Shown: positions 27,580 through 36,818, numbered from the stretch's first letter. The stretch: DNA of 54,692 nt from an uncultured Woeseiaceae bacterium (GCA_947259285.1 CAMYMR010000024.1:2935-57626); one strand, 5' to 3'. Program-made: numbers and translations. Notes: a model not told the origin generated them from the letters alone.

Positions 27580-30500
27580 TTGACAAAGAAAGCCACATTC
27601 AAAGAGGTTAGCGGCCGCTACAACGGACCGGGACTCGAAAAAGAAGTGCTGGCGTTCTGGCGTGAGCACGACGTCTTCGCGAAGACATTGGCGGCAACCA
27701 AAGATGGCCCGCAATTCAGCTTCAATGAGGGCCCGCCCACGGCGAACGGCAAGCCTGGTATTCACCACGTATTGGCGCGGAGCTTCAAAGATATCTTTCC
27801 GCGCTACAAAACCATGCGGGGCTACCACGTGCCTCGGAAAGCAGGCTGGGATACTCACGGCCTCCCGGTAGAACATGAAGTTGAAAAAGAACTCGGTATT
27901 TTCGACAAACAGGAAATCGAGGAAAAAGTGGGCATCGCGGAGTTCACGAAGCGCTGTCGCGAATCGGTCATGCGCTATATCGGCGACTGGGAGAAGATGA
28001 CCGAGCGTATGGGCTTTTGGGTCAACCTGGATGAAGCCTACTACACGCTCGACAACAGCTATATCGAGTCCGTATGGAACCTGCTGCAGAAGATCTGGGA
28101 CAAGGATCTGATTTACCGAGGGTACAAGGTGGTGCCCTACGACCCGCGTATCGGTGCCACCCTGTCATCACACGAACTGGCACTGGGCTACAGGGAAGTT
28201 GAGGACCCGTCGATCACGGTGCGTTTTAAAGTCGAAGGCCAGGACAACACCTATTTTCTTGTCTGGACGACAACGCCGTGGACATTGCCGTCAAATCTTG
28301 CGCTCGCGGTTGGTGTGGACATTGACTACAGCTACTGTGACTCCGACGGGCAAACGCTTATCGTTGCGGAGGCGCTGCGCGCAGCCGTATTCCGTGATAT
28401 CGAACACTCGGTCGTAAAGACCGTGAAAGGTTCTGCGCTAGTCGGCATGCGCTATGAGCAGCTTTTCAGCTATCTGAAGGTCGATGCGCCAAACGCTTTT
28501 ACGGTAATGGCGGCCGACTTTGTCAGCACCGAAGATGGCACAGGCATTGTGCATACTGCGCCCGCCTATGGCGTTGACGATCTTCTGCTCGGACAGGCGA
28601 ACGACCTTCCCGTCGTACATGGCGTAGGGCTCGACGGCCATTTCGTCGATGAGGTCGAACCTGTTGCTGGCCTCTTTTTCAAGGACGCCGACAAACCGCT
28701 GATTCGCATTCTTAAAGAGCGCGGTGTCATGTTTCGCTCGGAGCGCTACAAGCACAATTACCCGTTCGGATGGCGCACGGGTGATCCGATTCTTTATTAC
28801 GCAAAAAATGCCTGGTACATCCGAACGTCGAAGTTTCGGGATCGCATGGCCGAGCTCAATCAGACCATCAACTGGGTACCCGAGCATATCCGGGACGGTC
28901 GATTCGGCAAATGGCTTGAGAATAATATTGATTGGGCACTATCGCGTGAGCGATTCTGGGGCACGCCACTGCCCGTCTGGTCGGATGGCGAGGGCGACTA
29001 TCTTTGCATCGGCTCGGTCGCCGAGCTCGAGGGACTGACCGGGCGCGATCTTTCGGGTCTGGACCTGCATCGGCCCGCCGTCGATGAAATCTCGTTCGAG
29101 AAAGACGGCAAGACCTGGCAACGCGTGCCCGAGGTCATCGACTGCTGGTTCGACTCTGGTGCTATGTCTTACGCGCAGTGGCATTACCCGTTCGAAAACC
29201 AGGACAAGTTCGAGAAGCACTTTCCAGCCGACTACATATGCGAAGCGATCGACCAAACCCGCGGCTGGTTTTATACACTGCATGCGATTGCCACGCTGGT
29301 ATCCGACGACGTAGCGTTCAGGAACTGTATTTGCCTGAACCTGATTGTCGACAAAGACGGCAAAAAAATGTCCAAGTCGATCGGCAATATTATCGATCCG
29401 TACGACGTATTTGATAGCGTCGGCGCCGATGCGCTGCGCTGGTATTTCCTGGCGCGCCTGTCACCGGACGTTCCGAAGCGCATCTCCGTTGAGATCGTTG
29501 CCGATGTTGCCAGCTCTTTCATCAACACCTTCTGGAACACCTATGGCTTTTTCGTGCTCTATGCAAGGCTCGACGAAGTTGACCTCAGCCGTGACATTGC
29601 GCTTGCCCAACGGCCCGAAATCGACCGTTGGGCACTCGCGTTATTGCATAAGACAATCACGACGGTTACCGATGCGCTGGACAACTTTGACGCCAAGACC
29701 GCCGGCGAAGCGATAGAAACGTTCGTCGACCAGCTGAGTAACTGGTACGTGCGTCGCAATCGACGCCGCTTCTGGAAATCCACCGATCCGGAGGATACCC
29801 AGGCAGCCTACCTGACACTGTACGAATGCCTGAAGGGTGTACACGAGCTGATGGCACCATTCGTGCCGTTCCTCGCGGAGCATGTCTATCAGAACCTGGT
29901 CCGTACCGTTGACAGCAATGCGCCGGTATCGGTGCACATGGGCAATTGGCCCGAAGCCGATGCATCCTGGCAAAACGATGAGCTGTTGTTCGACGTTGGC
30001 GTCGTGCAAAAAGTCGTGGGTTTAGCGCGTGCCGCGCGCGGCCAGTCCGGTGTGCGGACGCGGCAGCCGCTGTCGCGACTGCTGGTTCGCGCGCCGAACG
30101 ATGCGTCGCTGAAAGCGCTCGATGATCATCAGGATCAGATTCTCGAGGAACTCAACGTGAAATCAATCGAGTTCATCGCGCGGGACGCGGGGCTTGTCAG
30201 CTACCGAATCAAGCCCAACCTTCCGCGCATCGGCAAGCGTTATGGAAAACTCGTCCCGCTCATTCGCAAGGCGCTCGAAGAGGCAGATGGCGCCGCTATC
30301 GCCGCCGCCACCGCTCGGGGTGAGTCCTTTGATATCCAGGCGGGTGGTGAGGCGATCACCCTCGAAGGCGAGGATGTGCTCATCGAAACCAGCTCGGCAG
30401 AGGGCTACGCCTGTGGCGAAGACGCCGGATTCCTGACGGCAATTGACACCACGTTGACCGACGAGCTGATCGGCGAAGGTATCGCCCGGGAAATCGTCCG

Positions 30501-30723
30501 GTCTATCCAGGATGCCCGTAAACAAGCGGGTCTTGAGGTTTCGGATCGCATAACGCTGGGTGTTTCCGGCTCTGAAGCCGTCGAAAACGCCCTCCTGGCG
30601 CACAAGGAATATGTAATGAACGAGACTCTGGCGACCGCATGGGAGGTGGCGCAGTCAAAACCGCTCTATTCGGGCGACAGGGATCTCGGCGACGAGCATT
30701 GGACGATCGAATTTCGCAAATAA
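27580..30723 (+). CDS. ileS: Isoleucyl-tRNA synthetase, type 2 (eukaryote-like) with GIHH signature motif
   Basis: 1047 residues from TTG at 27580, eight bases after GAGG. It charges tRNA-Ile. The order is that of class Ia IleRS: Rossmann domain, CP1 editing domain (WTTTPWTLPSNLALAVG, GTGIVHTAPAYG), KMSKS loop (596-600 in GKKMSKSIGN), and helical anticodon-binding domain with a long C-terminal part. Sequence such as GWDTHGLPVEHEVEK and KMTERMGFWVN belongs to the type 2 branch, longer and more eukaryote-like than the ~940-residue IleRS1 of most Gammaproteobacteria. The HIGH motif is replaced by GIHH (60-63, after GPPTANGKP), with first and third residues exchanged, as reported for mupirocin hyper-resistant IleRS2. 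It stands alone, not in the ribF-ileS-lspA operon usual in this class. Confidence 0.96.
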   Translation: MTKKATFKEVSGRYNGPGLEKEVLAFWREHDVFAKTLAATKDGPQFSFNEGPPTANGKPGIHHVLARSFKDIFPRYKTMRGYHVPRKAGWDTHGLPVEHEVEKELGIFDKQEIEEKVGIAEFTKRCRESVMRYIGDWEKMTERMGFWVNLDEAYYTLDNSYIESVWNLLQKIWDKDLIYRGYKVVPYDPRIGATLSSHELALGYREVEDPSITVRFKVEGQDNTYFLVWTTTPWTLPSNLALAVGVDIDYSYCDSDGQTLIVAEALRAAVFRDIEHSVVKTVKGSALVGMRYEQLFSYLKVDAPNAFTVMAADFVSTEDGTGIVHTAPAYGVDDLLLGQANDLPVVHGVGLDGHFVDEVEPVAGLFFKDADKPLIRILKERGVMFRSERYKHNYPFGWRTGDPILYYAKNAWYIRTSKFRDRMAELNQTINWVPEHIRDGRFGKWLENNIDWALSRERFWGTPLPVWSDGEGDYLCIGSVAELEGLTGRDLSGLDLHRPAVDEISFEKDGKTWQRVPEVIDCWFDSGAMSYAQWHYPFENQDKFEKHFPADYICEAIDQTRGWFYTLHAIATLVSDDVAFRNCICLNLIVDKDGKKMSKSIGNIIDPYDVFDSVGADALRWYFLARLSPDVPKRISVEIVADVASSFINTFWNTYGFFVLYARLDEVDLSRDIALAQRPEIDRWALALLHKTITTVTDALDNFDAKTAGEAIETFVDQLSNWYVRRNRRRFWKSTDPEDTQAAYLTLYECLKGVHELMAPFVPFLAEHVYQNLVRTVDSNAPVSVHMGNWPEADASWQNDELLFDVGVVQKVVGLARAARGQSGVRTRQPLSRLLVRAPNDASLKALDDHQDQILEELNVKSIEFIARDAGLVSYRIKPNLPRIGKRYGKLVPLIRKALEEADGAAIAAATARGESFDIQAGGEAITLEGEDVLIETSSAEGYACGEDAGFLTAIDTTLTDELIGEGIAREIVRSIQDARKQAGLEVSDRITLGVSGSEAVENALLAHKEYVMNETLATAWEVAQSKPLYSGDRDLGDEHWTIEFRK

Positions 30724-30808
30724 CAGCTTGCGCTGACCGACACTTGCGCGCGCTTCTATAACTCTGCTATAAGAAAGCTGCGCAACGTTCTGAAAGATCA
30801 GGGGCCAG

Positions 30809-30916
30809 ATGGATTTGCCGGGCTTTGCAGGAAGCCCCGAGCACTACAGGCAGTACCGGCCCCAGGAATACGAAAAGCGTGAACAGGCCACCGAGAGGAA
30901 AGGTGCCAAACAATAA
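30809..30916 (+). CDS. Possible small protein, 35 residues
   Basis: ATG at 30809 with AGGGG upstream, stop TAA at 30914. It reads MDLPGFAGSPEHYRQYRPQE and then a charged tail ending KGAKQ. It has no membrane segment and no family I know. It lies between ileS and the next gene, 18 bases before it, on the same strand. Codon choice resembles that of neighbours, but a frame this short can arise by chance. Confidence 0.35.
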   Translation: MDLPGFAGSPEHYRQYRPQEYEKREQATERKGAKQ

Positions 30917-30934
30917 CAAAACGCTGGAGTCGCA

Positions 30935-31306
30935 ATGACAAACCACGTAGATCGCTTTCACGCGGCACTCACAGTACTGGCCGGCCATGGCCATATAAAA
31001 CAAAGGCTTATCACGGCCTACGAAGACCATTTGAACGACATAAACGAGGACGAGCTACCCATCGCGACCCAAGAGGCATTTGCCGACCTCAGGCGCTCGG
31101 TGCACTGCGTCTCACCGCTGAACGGCGAAAGCGCCGTTTGCGCCTCGGTGCGCAAGATGTCGCCGGAAGACGCCAGCGAGTGCGCATCTCAGGTTGTCTC
31201 TCTGTTCGCCGAACTGTCGCGCATGCGCGATACCAGTTCGGTCAGGGTGCCCATTGATGAGGCGGAGACGCCGCGGGTGCCGCCGTTCCTTATCAAGTCG
31301 GTTTGA
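30935..31306 (+). CDS. Conserved hypothetical protein, 123 residues
   Basis: ATG at 30935, reading MTNHVDRFHAALTVLAGHGH. Mostly helical and acidic, with two Cys (VHCVSP, CASVRK) and a third in SECASQ, no signal peptide and no membrane helix. I think similar proteins occur as hypotheticals in Gammaproteobacteria, but assign no function. The stop lies 13 bases past the end of the convergent SRPBCC gene. Confidence 0.65.
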   Translation: MTNHVDRFHAALTVLAGHGHIKQRLITAYEDHLNDINEDELPIATQEAFADLRRSVHCVSPLNGESAVCASVRKMSPEDASECASQVVSLFAELSRMRDTSSVRVPIDEAETPRVPPFLIKSV

Positions 31307-32306
31307 TTGGATAGTACACGTAGGTCATCAGGTCTTTTTCGGGCACATTGCTCGGATCGCTGATGTAAGACTCCCAAGCGGCGCCGTCGCGCTCGATCCC
31401 ATATGCGGCGAGGTAAGCCGAGATCTTGCGATGGGTTTTCGCCAGGGTTCGATAGGGCCCAACATGCTTGACGCGAATAACCGCTCCCTCGAAGGTATGA
31501 CCGAGCTTGATGGTGGCATCGTCGCGCGACGTGGACTCCGTAACGCCGTGTACCGGGATCGCCGCGTCAAAGACCAGCTCGGCACCGCTGTATCTACGAA
31601 GAATCGAAAGCGGCGGCCCGGCCACCTCCAGTCCCTCCGCGTCGATGAAACTCAAGATTCGGAAATAGGCAGTGCCCATCGCCTCGGAAATCGCGCCTGG
31701 CTCAGGAAGGGCTTTAGTCGATACAAAGGCGATCTCGGATGCGTCGACCACGAGATGTTCGATCTCGATGTCGCTGAAATCCGCCGCCGGAAGGCTTTCT
31801 GCCAACTCTTTGAGGTTTGCGAGGCCACCTGCAAAGTCGCGCGCCACGACCCGGCCCAGTATTGGAGCAAAGTACCGGCCGATAAGATTAATGCCATAGT
31901 CTCTGTCAAAGCCCCAGGTAACGATAGTGGTGCCTGCTCCGGGAACGATGTCGAACCGGGACCGCGCCTCGCCGGGTTCGCCGGCGTTTATGAGGATGCT
32001 GATCTGCTCGTAGGGCGTACTTGCAACGATAGTCTGGGTGCCGCTGCCGACGATCGTTCCATCCCAGCTCATCGTGGCGCCCACGCCTCTTCTGTTACCG
32101 GAGTAACGGACGCGAACGTTGGGATCAGTCTCGAGCAGCGGAGACCAGAGCCCGTAGCGACGAAAATCATTGAGCAGGGCGAATACCGTTGCAGGATGTG
32201 CATCGATCTCCGCTGCGACCTCGACGTGATGCGTGCGCGGCAGCGCCAGGCCGATAATTATCAGCAACAGTAGCGCGGCGATGACGCCGTACAGCAGTTT
32301 CTGCAC
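31293..32306 (-). CDS. SRPBCC domain fused to GyrI-like effector-binding domain
   Basis: 337 residues from GTG at 32306. An N-terminal helix (LLYGVIAALLLLIIIGLAL) anchors or exports it. Residues ~25-165 form an SRPBCC (START-like) domain, with the polyketide cyclase-type start AAEIDAHPATVFALLNDFRRYGLWSP. Residues ~180-337 fit a GyrI/AraC-effector domain, ending in a typical KHVGPYRTLAKTHRKISAYL ... YISDP ... YYPIKP. Both domains bind small hydrophobic molecules; the ligand is unknown. Overlaps the convergent 123-residue gene by 14 bases. Confidence 0.85.
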   Translation of the reverse strand: MQKLLYGVIAALLLLIIIGLALPRTHHVEVAAEIDAHPATVFALLNDFRRYGLWSPLLETDPNVRVRYSGNRRGVGATMSWDGTIVGSGTQTIVASTPYEQISILINAGEPGEARSRFDIVPGAGTTIVTWGFDRDYGINLIGRYFAPILGRVVARDFAGGLANLKELAESLPAADFSDIEIEHLVVDASEIAFVSTKALPEPGAISEAMGTAYFRILSFIDAEGLEVAGPPLSILRRYSGAELVFDAAIPVHGVTESTSRDDATIKLGHTFEGAVIRVKHVGPYRTLAKTHRKISAYLAAYGIERDGAAWESYISDPSNVPEKDLMTYVYYPIKPT

Positions 32307-32374
32307 CTTTGTTGGATTCCGTCAGCGGCAATATTCGGACAGGATTATTCCACAGTTGGCCATCCTTCGGCACA

Positions 32375-33211
32375 ATGACCCTGATGCGCGATTCAATCGA
32401 TAACAATTTGCCCGTCGGGATTTTCGACTCCGGCGTGGGTGGGTTAACCGTGCTCAATGCGATTCGTGCCGAGTTGCCGCACGAGAACCTTGTCTACCTG
32501 GGCGATACGGCGCGCTTGCCCTACGGCACCAAGAGTCCGGCATCGATTGCCCGATACGCAACGCAGGCGACCGCAAAGCTGAAGGATCAAGGTATCAAGC
32601 TGCTTGTCGTCGCCTGCAACACGGCGTCCGCCGTCGCCCTGGAGGCGCTGCGCAATCAGATGAGTCCGCTGACAGTGATCGGTGTTGTAAAACCCGGTGC
32701 CAGCGCCGCGGTGGCAGCCTGTCCGGGTGGTTCGCACCTCGTACTTGCGACCGAGGCTACGGTGGGGCTGGGCGCATATCGCGACGCTATTAGCGCGCTG
32801 GATCCGGCAGCAATTGTCAAGGAAGAAGCCTGCGAGATGCTCGTCGCACTGGCTGAAGAAGGCTGGACAGATGGCGACATCGCGGCGTCGATAATAAGGC
32901 GCTATCTCACGGAGGCGGACGACGGCGACTTTCGTCCGGACAGCATTATCCTGGGCTGCACTCATTTTCCGTTACTAAAAGAGGCGATACGCGCAGAGGC
33001 CGACCCTGGTGTTCAAATCGTCGACTCGGCCAGCACAACGGCATCCGTTGTGTCGCAATCACTGCAATCCGCTGGGATTCGCCGTCAAAGCCGCGAGGCC
33101 GGCACACTTCGACTACTTGCGACCGACGGCGCAACGCGCTTTGCGCGGGTTGGTGGCCTGTTCCTTGGCGAACCCCTGTCGTACAGCGACGTTGAGATCG
33201 TGGACCTGTGA
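32375..33211 (+). CDS. murI: Glutamate racemase
   Basis: 278 residues from ATG at 32375 (ATG at 32384 equally possible; neither has a strong ribosome site; a longer frame to 32309 lacks similarity). MurI makes D-glutamate for peptidoglycan. Marks: PVGIFDSGVGGLTVL, YLGDTARLPYGTKS, catalytic Cys in VVACNTASA and second Cys in LGCTHFPLL. Length is standard. Confidence 0.95.
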   Translation: MTLMRDSIDNNLPVGIFDSGVGGLTVLNAIRAELPHENLVYLGDTARLPYGTKSPASIARYATQATAKLKDQGIKLLVVACNTASAVALEALRNQMSPLTVIGVVKPGASAAVAACPGGSHLVLATEATVGLGAYRDAISALDPAAIVKEEACEMLVALAEEGWTDGDIAASIIRRYLTEADDGDFRPDSIILGCTHFPLLKEAIRAEADPGVQIVDSASTTASVVSQSLQSAGIRRQSREAGTLRLLATDGATRFARVGGLFLGEPLSYSDVEIVDL

Positions 33212-33278
33212 GGATCCATAGGCACTTATGTCCGGTCGTCTGTGCGATACTTCCGGCGGGTCAAATCCGGGGGGAACC

Positions 33279-34937
33279 GTGAATCTTCGAATCCTTTTAC
33301 GCGAGACGGGTGTTCTACTAGCGTGTCTTTTTGCCGCATCATGCAGTACGGAGGCGCCACCTGAGACGACAACCGAGCAGCTCGTTACGGTCGAGCCCAG
33401 ACCCGAGATCTATGCAGACTTTACGCTAAGCGCTGACCTCAGCGGACTTAGCAACAGCCAGCGACAAATGATCAGGATTCTGATTGAAGCCTCTCAAATA
33501 ATGGACGATTTGTTCTGGCGGCAGAGTTACGGTGACGACTACAAAGCGTGGTTGAACTCGATCGGCAATGCCAAAGCGCGTCGATTTGCCGAACTCAACT
33601 ACGGTCCGTGGGATCGACTCGACGACGAAAAACCGTTTGTCAGCGGGATGGGCGCCAAGCCGCTGGGCGCGCGATTCTATCCGGAGGACATGAGTAAGCC
33701 GGAGTTCGAGGAAGCCTATCTGCCGGGCAAGAAAGGACATTATTCGCTCGTACGCCGCAACACGAAGGGAGAGCTTGTGCTCGTTCCGTATCACGTCGCT
33801 TATCGCGAGGAGCTTGGCAGAGTCGCGGGCCTGCTAAGGCAAGCGGCAAAACTGGCTGAAAGCTCGGATTTCGCAACCTACCTGAAGCTGCGTGCTGCGG
33901 CCCTTATCAGCGATGAATTTCAGATCAGCGATCGTTTCTGGCTGGATGTCAACGACAATCAGATCGACCTCGTGATCGGTCCCATTGAGACCTACGAAGA
34001 TCGCCTTTTCGGCTTTCGTACCGCCTATGAATCCATTGTGCTGATAAAGGATCTCGATTGGAGTGACCGCCTCAGCCGTTTCGCCGCTTTTCTGCCCGAC
34101 CTGCAAAAAGGGTTGCCCGTAGCCGATGAGTACAAGTGGGAAATGCCCGGGACCGACTCGGACCTCGGTGCGTACGACGTCGTCTATTATGCCGGTTACA
34201 GTAATGCCGGGTCGAAGTCTATCGCGATCAATCTGCCGAACGACGAAGAGGTGCAGCTCGACAAAGGCACGCGTCGGCTGCAGTTGAAGAATGCAATGCG
34301 GGCCAAGTTCGAGAAAATACTCGAGCCGATCGCGGCTGAGTTGATCGACGAATCGCAGCGCAAACACATTACGTTCGACGCTTTTTTCGCAAACGCGATG
34401 TTTCACGAGGTTGCGCATGGCCTTGGCGTCAAGAACACCATCGACGGTCAGAGCACGGTTCGTGAGGCGATGCTGGACCTCGCCACGACAATGGAAGAGG
34501 GCAAGGCCGATATCCTGGGCCTTTACATGATCACGGAGCTGCACAAAGCCGGCGAACTGGGCGACGTCGACCTTCGCGATTACTACACTACGTTCATGGC
34601 CGGCATTTTTCGATCCATTCGTTTCGGCGCAAGTAGCGCACACGGCAAAGCAAATATGGTGCGATTCAATTACTTCATGGACGAGGGCGCTTTTGTGCGT
34701 GATGACGCGACCGGAACGTACCGGGTCGATTTCGAAAAGATGGAAGCCGCGATGGCCGCCATGTCGCGGCTGCTGCTGACGCTGCAGGGTGACGGCGATT
34801 ACGATGGTGCTGCCAAACTTATAAATAGCAAAGGCATAATCACGGCCAAGCTGCAGGCAGATCTCGATCGGCTGACCAATGCCCGAATTCCCGTCGACAT
34901 CACTTTTCAGCAGGGAGTCGCCGAACTGGGCCTTTGA
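33279..34937 (+). CDS. M49-like (dipeptidyl-peptidase III-like) metallopeptidase lipoprotein
   Basis: 552 residues from GTG at 33279, with a GGGGGG ribosome site. A lipoprotein signal with lipobox LFAASC precedes a short linker. The zinc site is HEVAHG (H376-E377 and H380) plus the second-helix EEGKAD (E406-E407), matching M49 helix motifs (HExxxH / EExxAE) except that the first is a five-residue HExxH. M49 enzymes remove dipeptides; a pentapeptide motif has been described in a few bacterial members. The upstream part (LFWRQSYGDDYKAWL, NYGPWDRLDDEKPF) is typical of bacterial M49-like proteins. It would act at the envelope on short peptides. Confidence 0.85.
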   Translation: MNLRILLRETGVLLACLFAASCSTEAPPETTTEQLVTVEPRPEIYADFTLSADLSGLSNSQRQMIRILIEASQIMDDLFWRQSYGDDYKAWLNSIGNAKARRFAELNYGPWDRLDDEKPFVSGMGAKPLGARFYPEDMSKPEFEEAYLPGKKGHYSLVRRNTKGELVLVPYHVAYREELGRVAGLLRQAAKLAESSDFATYLKLRAAALISDEFQISDRFWLDVNDNQIDLVIGPIETYEDRLFGFRTAYESIVLIKDLDWSDRLSRFAAFLPDLQKGLPVADEYKWEMPGTDSDLGAYDVVYYAGYSNAGSKSIAINLPNDEEVQLDKGTRRLQLKNAMRAKFEKILEPIAAELIDESQRKHITFDAFFANAMFHEVAHGLGVKNTIDGQSTVREAMLDLATTMEEGKADILGLYMITELHKAGELGDVDLRDYYTTFMAGIFRSIRFGASSAHGKANMVRFNYFMDEGAFVRDDATGTYRVDFEKMEAAMAAMSRLLLTLQGDGDYDGAAKLINSKGIITAKLQADLDRLTNARIPVDITFQQGVAELGL

Positions 34938-34972
34938 TCGTCGTTTCCGCGTTGGCCGGCAGTCTCTGGGAA

Positions 34973-34983
34973 GCCGCTCCTAC
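34973..34983 (-). repeat. REP-like half element
   Basis: GCCGCTCCTAC, the complement of GTAGGAGCGGC, in the gap between the M49-like gene and the convergent propeller gene. The same core is seen at 19623-19633 and, in variants, at 46881-47034. Confidence 0.5.
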
Positions 34984-35010
34984 GACTGGATATCGGAACT
35001 GTTCGAGTTC

Positions 35011-36165
35011 TTACACAACCTCGTCTAGAGGTCCCGTTTGTCCAGGCGCGGTAGTTGATTGCCGAACAACGTGGTCAGGTACAGGGAGGTCCCGTTTGTC
35101 CAGGCGCGGTAGTTGATTGCCGAACAACGTGGTCAGGTACAGGGAGCGATTGGTTTCGACAACGCCTGTCAGCGTCGGAAAACGAGCCATTGGATCGTGC
35201 AGGTTCATCAAAACCTGGCCATCGCCGTTAAAGGCCACGACATGCGAAGAGGCGACCGCTTTAGGACGCGCGAAAGCGGGCAGACGCTGAACGATCTTAC
35301 GAACCATCGGCTTATCCGAAAGTTTGTCGAGCAACGCATTCCTCGGTGCCGCTAGTCCCAACCAGAAGCGGCCCTGCAGGCCGCTATTCAGATTGTCAGG
35401 AAAGCCGGGCAGGTTTTCGAGGAGCACTTCGGTCGTCCCCTGCTGCTCGCCGCTTAGCCAGTGCTTCAGGATTCGATAGTGCCCCGTCTCAGTGATCAGC
35501 AGGTATCGACCATCGTCGCTAACGGCCACCCCGTTTGCGAAATTGAGTGAGTCCAGGAGCGTGTCTACGTTGCCGTTTGACGGGTTGAAGCCGAATACGC
35601 GCCCATGCCCACCATGCTCCATGATGTCGAGAAGGCTACTTTCGTACGTGCCGCCGGACGACTCGGCGCCAAACTTGCTACTTGCTTCGCTGAAATAGAT
35701 CGTTCCGTCCGGACCGATGGCAAGGTTATTTGCGTAAATCAGCGGCTGTCCGTCGACCTCCCCCAGCAGCGTTGTGACGTTGCCGTCGCGATCGATACGC
35801 TGCAGTCCCAGGTACGCATTCGCGACGACCAGCGAGCCGTCGGAGTCCGCTTCGATGCCTAACGGTCTGCCGCCCGGAAACGAGAACTCGAAGACCCTAC
35901 CGTTGTGGATGGCAATAACGTAGCCGCTTGATGTTGTTACATAAATGCGCCCGTCCAGCCCAATCGTGGCATCTTCCGGTCCCTCGTATTCACCCAGCGT
36001 GATGCCGATGGCGTTGGCCAACAAGTCGTTCGATTCGAATGGGTCAACGAGGCCGCGGTCCAGCGGTGCATTCCAGCTGACAGGCTCCACCGGGACAGGC
36101 CATGCGAGCAGATACGCGATCAGGATCGCCAGCAACAGACCGATCGCCGCAGTGACTTTCTTCAT
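35011..36165 (-). CDS. Strictosidine synthase-like / SMP-30-type beta-propeller, membrane-anchored
   Basis: 384 residues from ATG at 36165. One N-terminal helix (AAIGLLLAILIAYLLAWPVPV) anchors a six-bladed propeller: GPEDATIGLDGRIYVTTSSG, ADSDGSLVVANAYLGL, ANNLAIGPDGTIYFSEAS, FANGVAVSDDGRYLLITETG and DNLNSGLQGRFWLGL are blade repeats of the strictosidine synthase/APMAP family, which are often lactonases or arylesterases. A 58-bp tandem duplication at 35028-35143 has changed the C-terminus: the old frame would end at LPRLDKRDL, now 24 extra residues follow. Propeller closure may be affected. Confidence 0.85.
   Translation of the reverse strand: MKKVTAAIGLLLAILIAYLLAWPVPVEPVSWNAPLDRGLVDPFESNDLLANAIGITLGEYEGPEDATIGLDGRIYVTTSSGYVIAIHNGRVFEFSFPGGRPLGIEADSDGSLVVANAYLGLQRIDRDGNVTTLLGEVDGQPLIYANNLAIGPDGTIYFSEASSKFGAESSGGTYESSLLDIMEHGGHGRVFGFNPSNGNVDTLLDSLNFANGVAVSDDGRYLLITETGHYRILKHWLSGEQQGTTEVLLENLPGFPDNLNSGLQGRFWLGLAAPRNALLDKLSDKPMVRKIVQRLPAFARPKAVASSHVVAFNGDGQVLMNLHDPMARFPTLTGVVETNRSLYLTTLFGNQLPRLDKRDLPVPDHVVRQSTTAPGQTGPLDEVV
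35028..35143. repeat. Perfect 58-bp tandem duplication
   Basis: The unit starting GAGGTCCCGTTTGTCC at 35028 recurs identically at 35086 and ends at ACAGGG (35085 and 35143). 58 is not a multiple of three, so the second copy is read in another frame. Identity over the full unit means a very recent event. Confidence 0.97.
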
Positions 36166-36180
36166 GGTTGCGGGCTGAAG

Positions 36181-36786
36181 TTAGCGTTTCGGGTCGATCA
36201 TGCGCAGGAATTCCATGCGCGTGCGAGCGTCTTTACGAAAGCTGCCAACCATCTGGCTGGTTACCATCGAGACGTCCGACTTGTGGACACCGCGTGTTGT
36301 CATGCACTGGTGCACCGCCTCGATAACGACCCCGACGCCTTTGGGTTGCAGGACGTCCTGTATGCAATTGGCGATCTGAGCCGTCATTTTTTCCTGTACC
36401 TGGAAGCGTCGCGCAAAGGCCTCGACCACTCGCGCGAGTTTGCTGATTCCCACGACCTTGTTTCTTGGCAGGTAACCCACGTGCGCCTTGCCGATAATCG
36501 GTGCCATGTGATGTTCGCAGTGGGATTCGAATTCAATGTCCCTTAGCACAATCATTTCGTCGTAACCCTCAACCTCTTCAAACGTGCGTTTGAGGTAGTC
36601 GACCGGGTTGCTCTTGTAACCACTGAACCAGTCTTCATAAGCACTTGCGACGCGCTTTGGCGTGTCGAGCAGGCCTTCGCGACGAGTGTCTTCGCCGGCC
36701 CAGAGAAGCAACGTCTTGACGGCTTCTTCTGCTTGTCTTCTGCTTGGCTTACGCGGTTTTGATTGCTTGGTTTTCTTGGCCGCCAA
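36181..36786 (-). CDS. folE: GTP cyclohydrolase I
   Basis: 201 residues from TTG at 36786 (AGGGA upstream); the longer frame enters msrA. FolE opens GTP to dihydroneopterin triphosphate for folate and other pterins. Zinc ligands are seen in [11 protein letters not shown] and in [31 protein letters not shown] is the core helix. N-terminal lysine-rich tail [15 protein letters not shown] is extra. It lies 32 bases after msrA. Confidence 0.95.
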   Translation of the reverse strand: MAAKKTKQSKPRKPSRRQAEEAVKTLLLWAGEDTRREGLLDTPKRVASAYEDWFSGYKSNPVDYLKRTFEEVEGYDEMIVLRDIEFESHCEHHMAPIIGKAHVGYLPRNKVVGISKLARVVEAFARRFQVQEKMTAQIANCIQDVLQPKGVGVVIEAVHQCMTTRGVHKSDVSMVTSQMVGSFRKDARTRMEFLRMIDPKR

Positions 36787-36818
36787 TTGTTCGTCCCTGT
36801 GGAGTATTTGATGCCATG

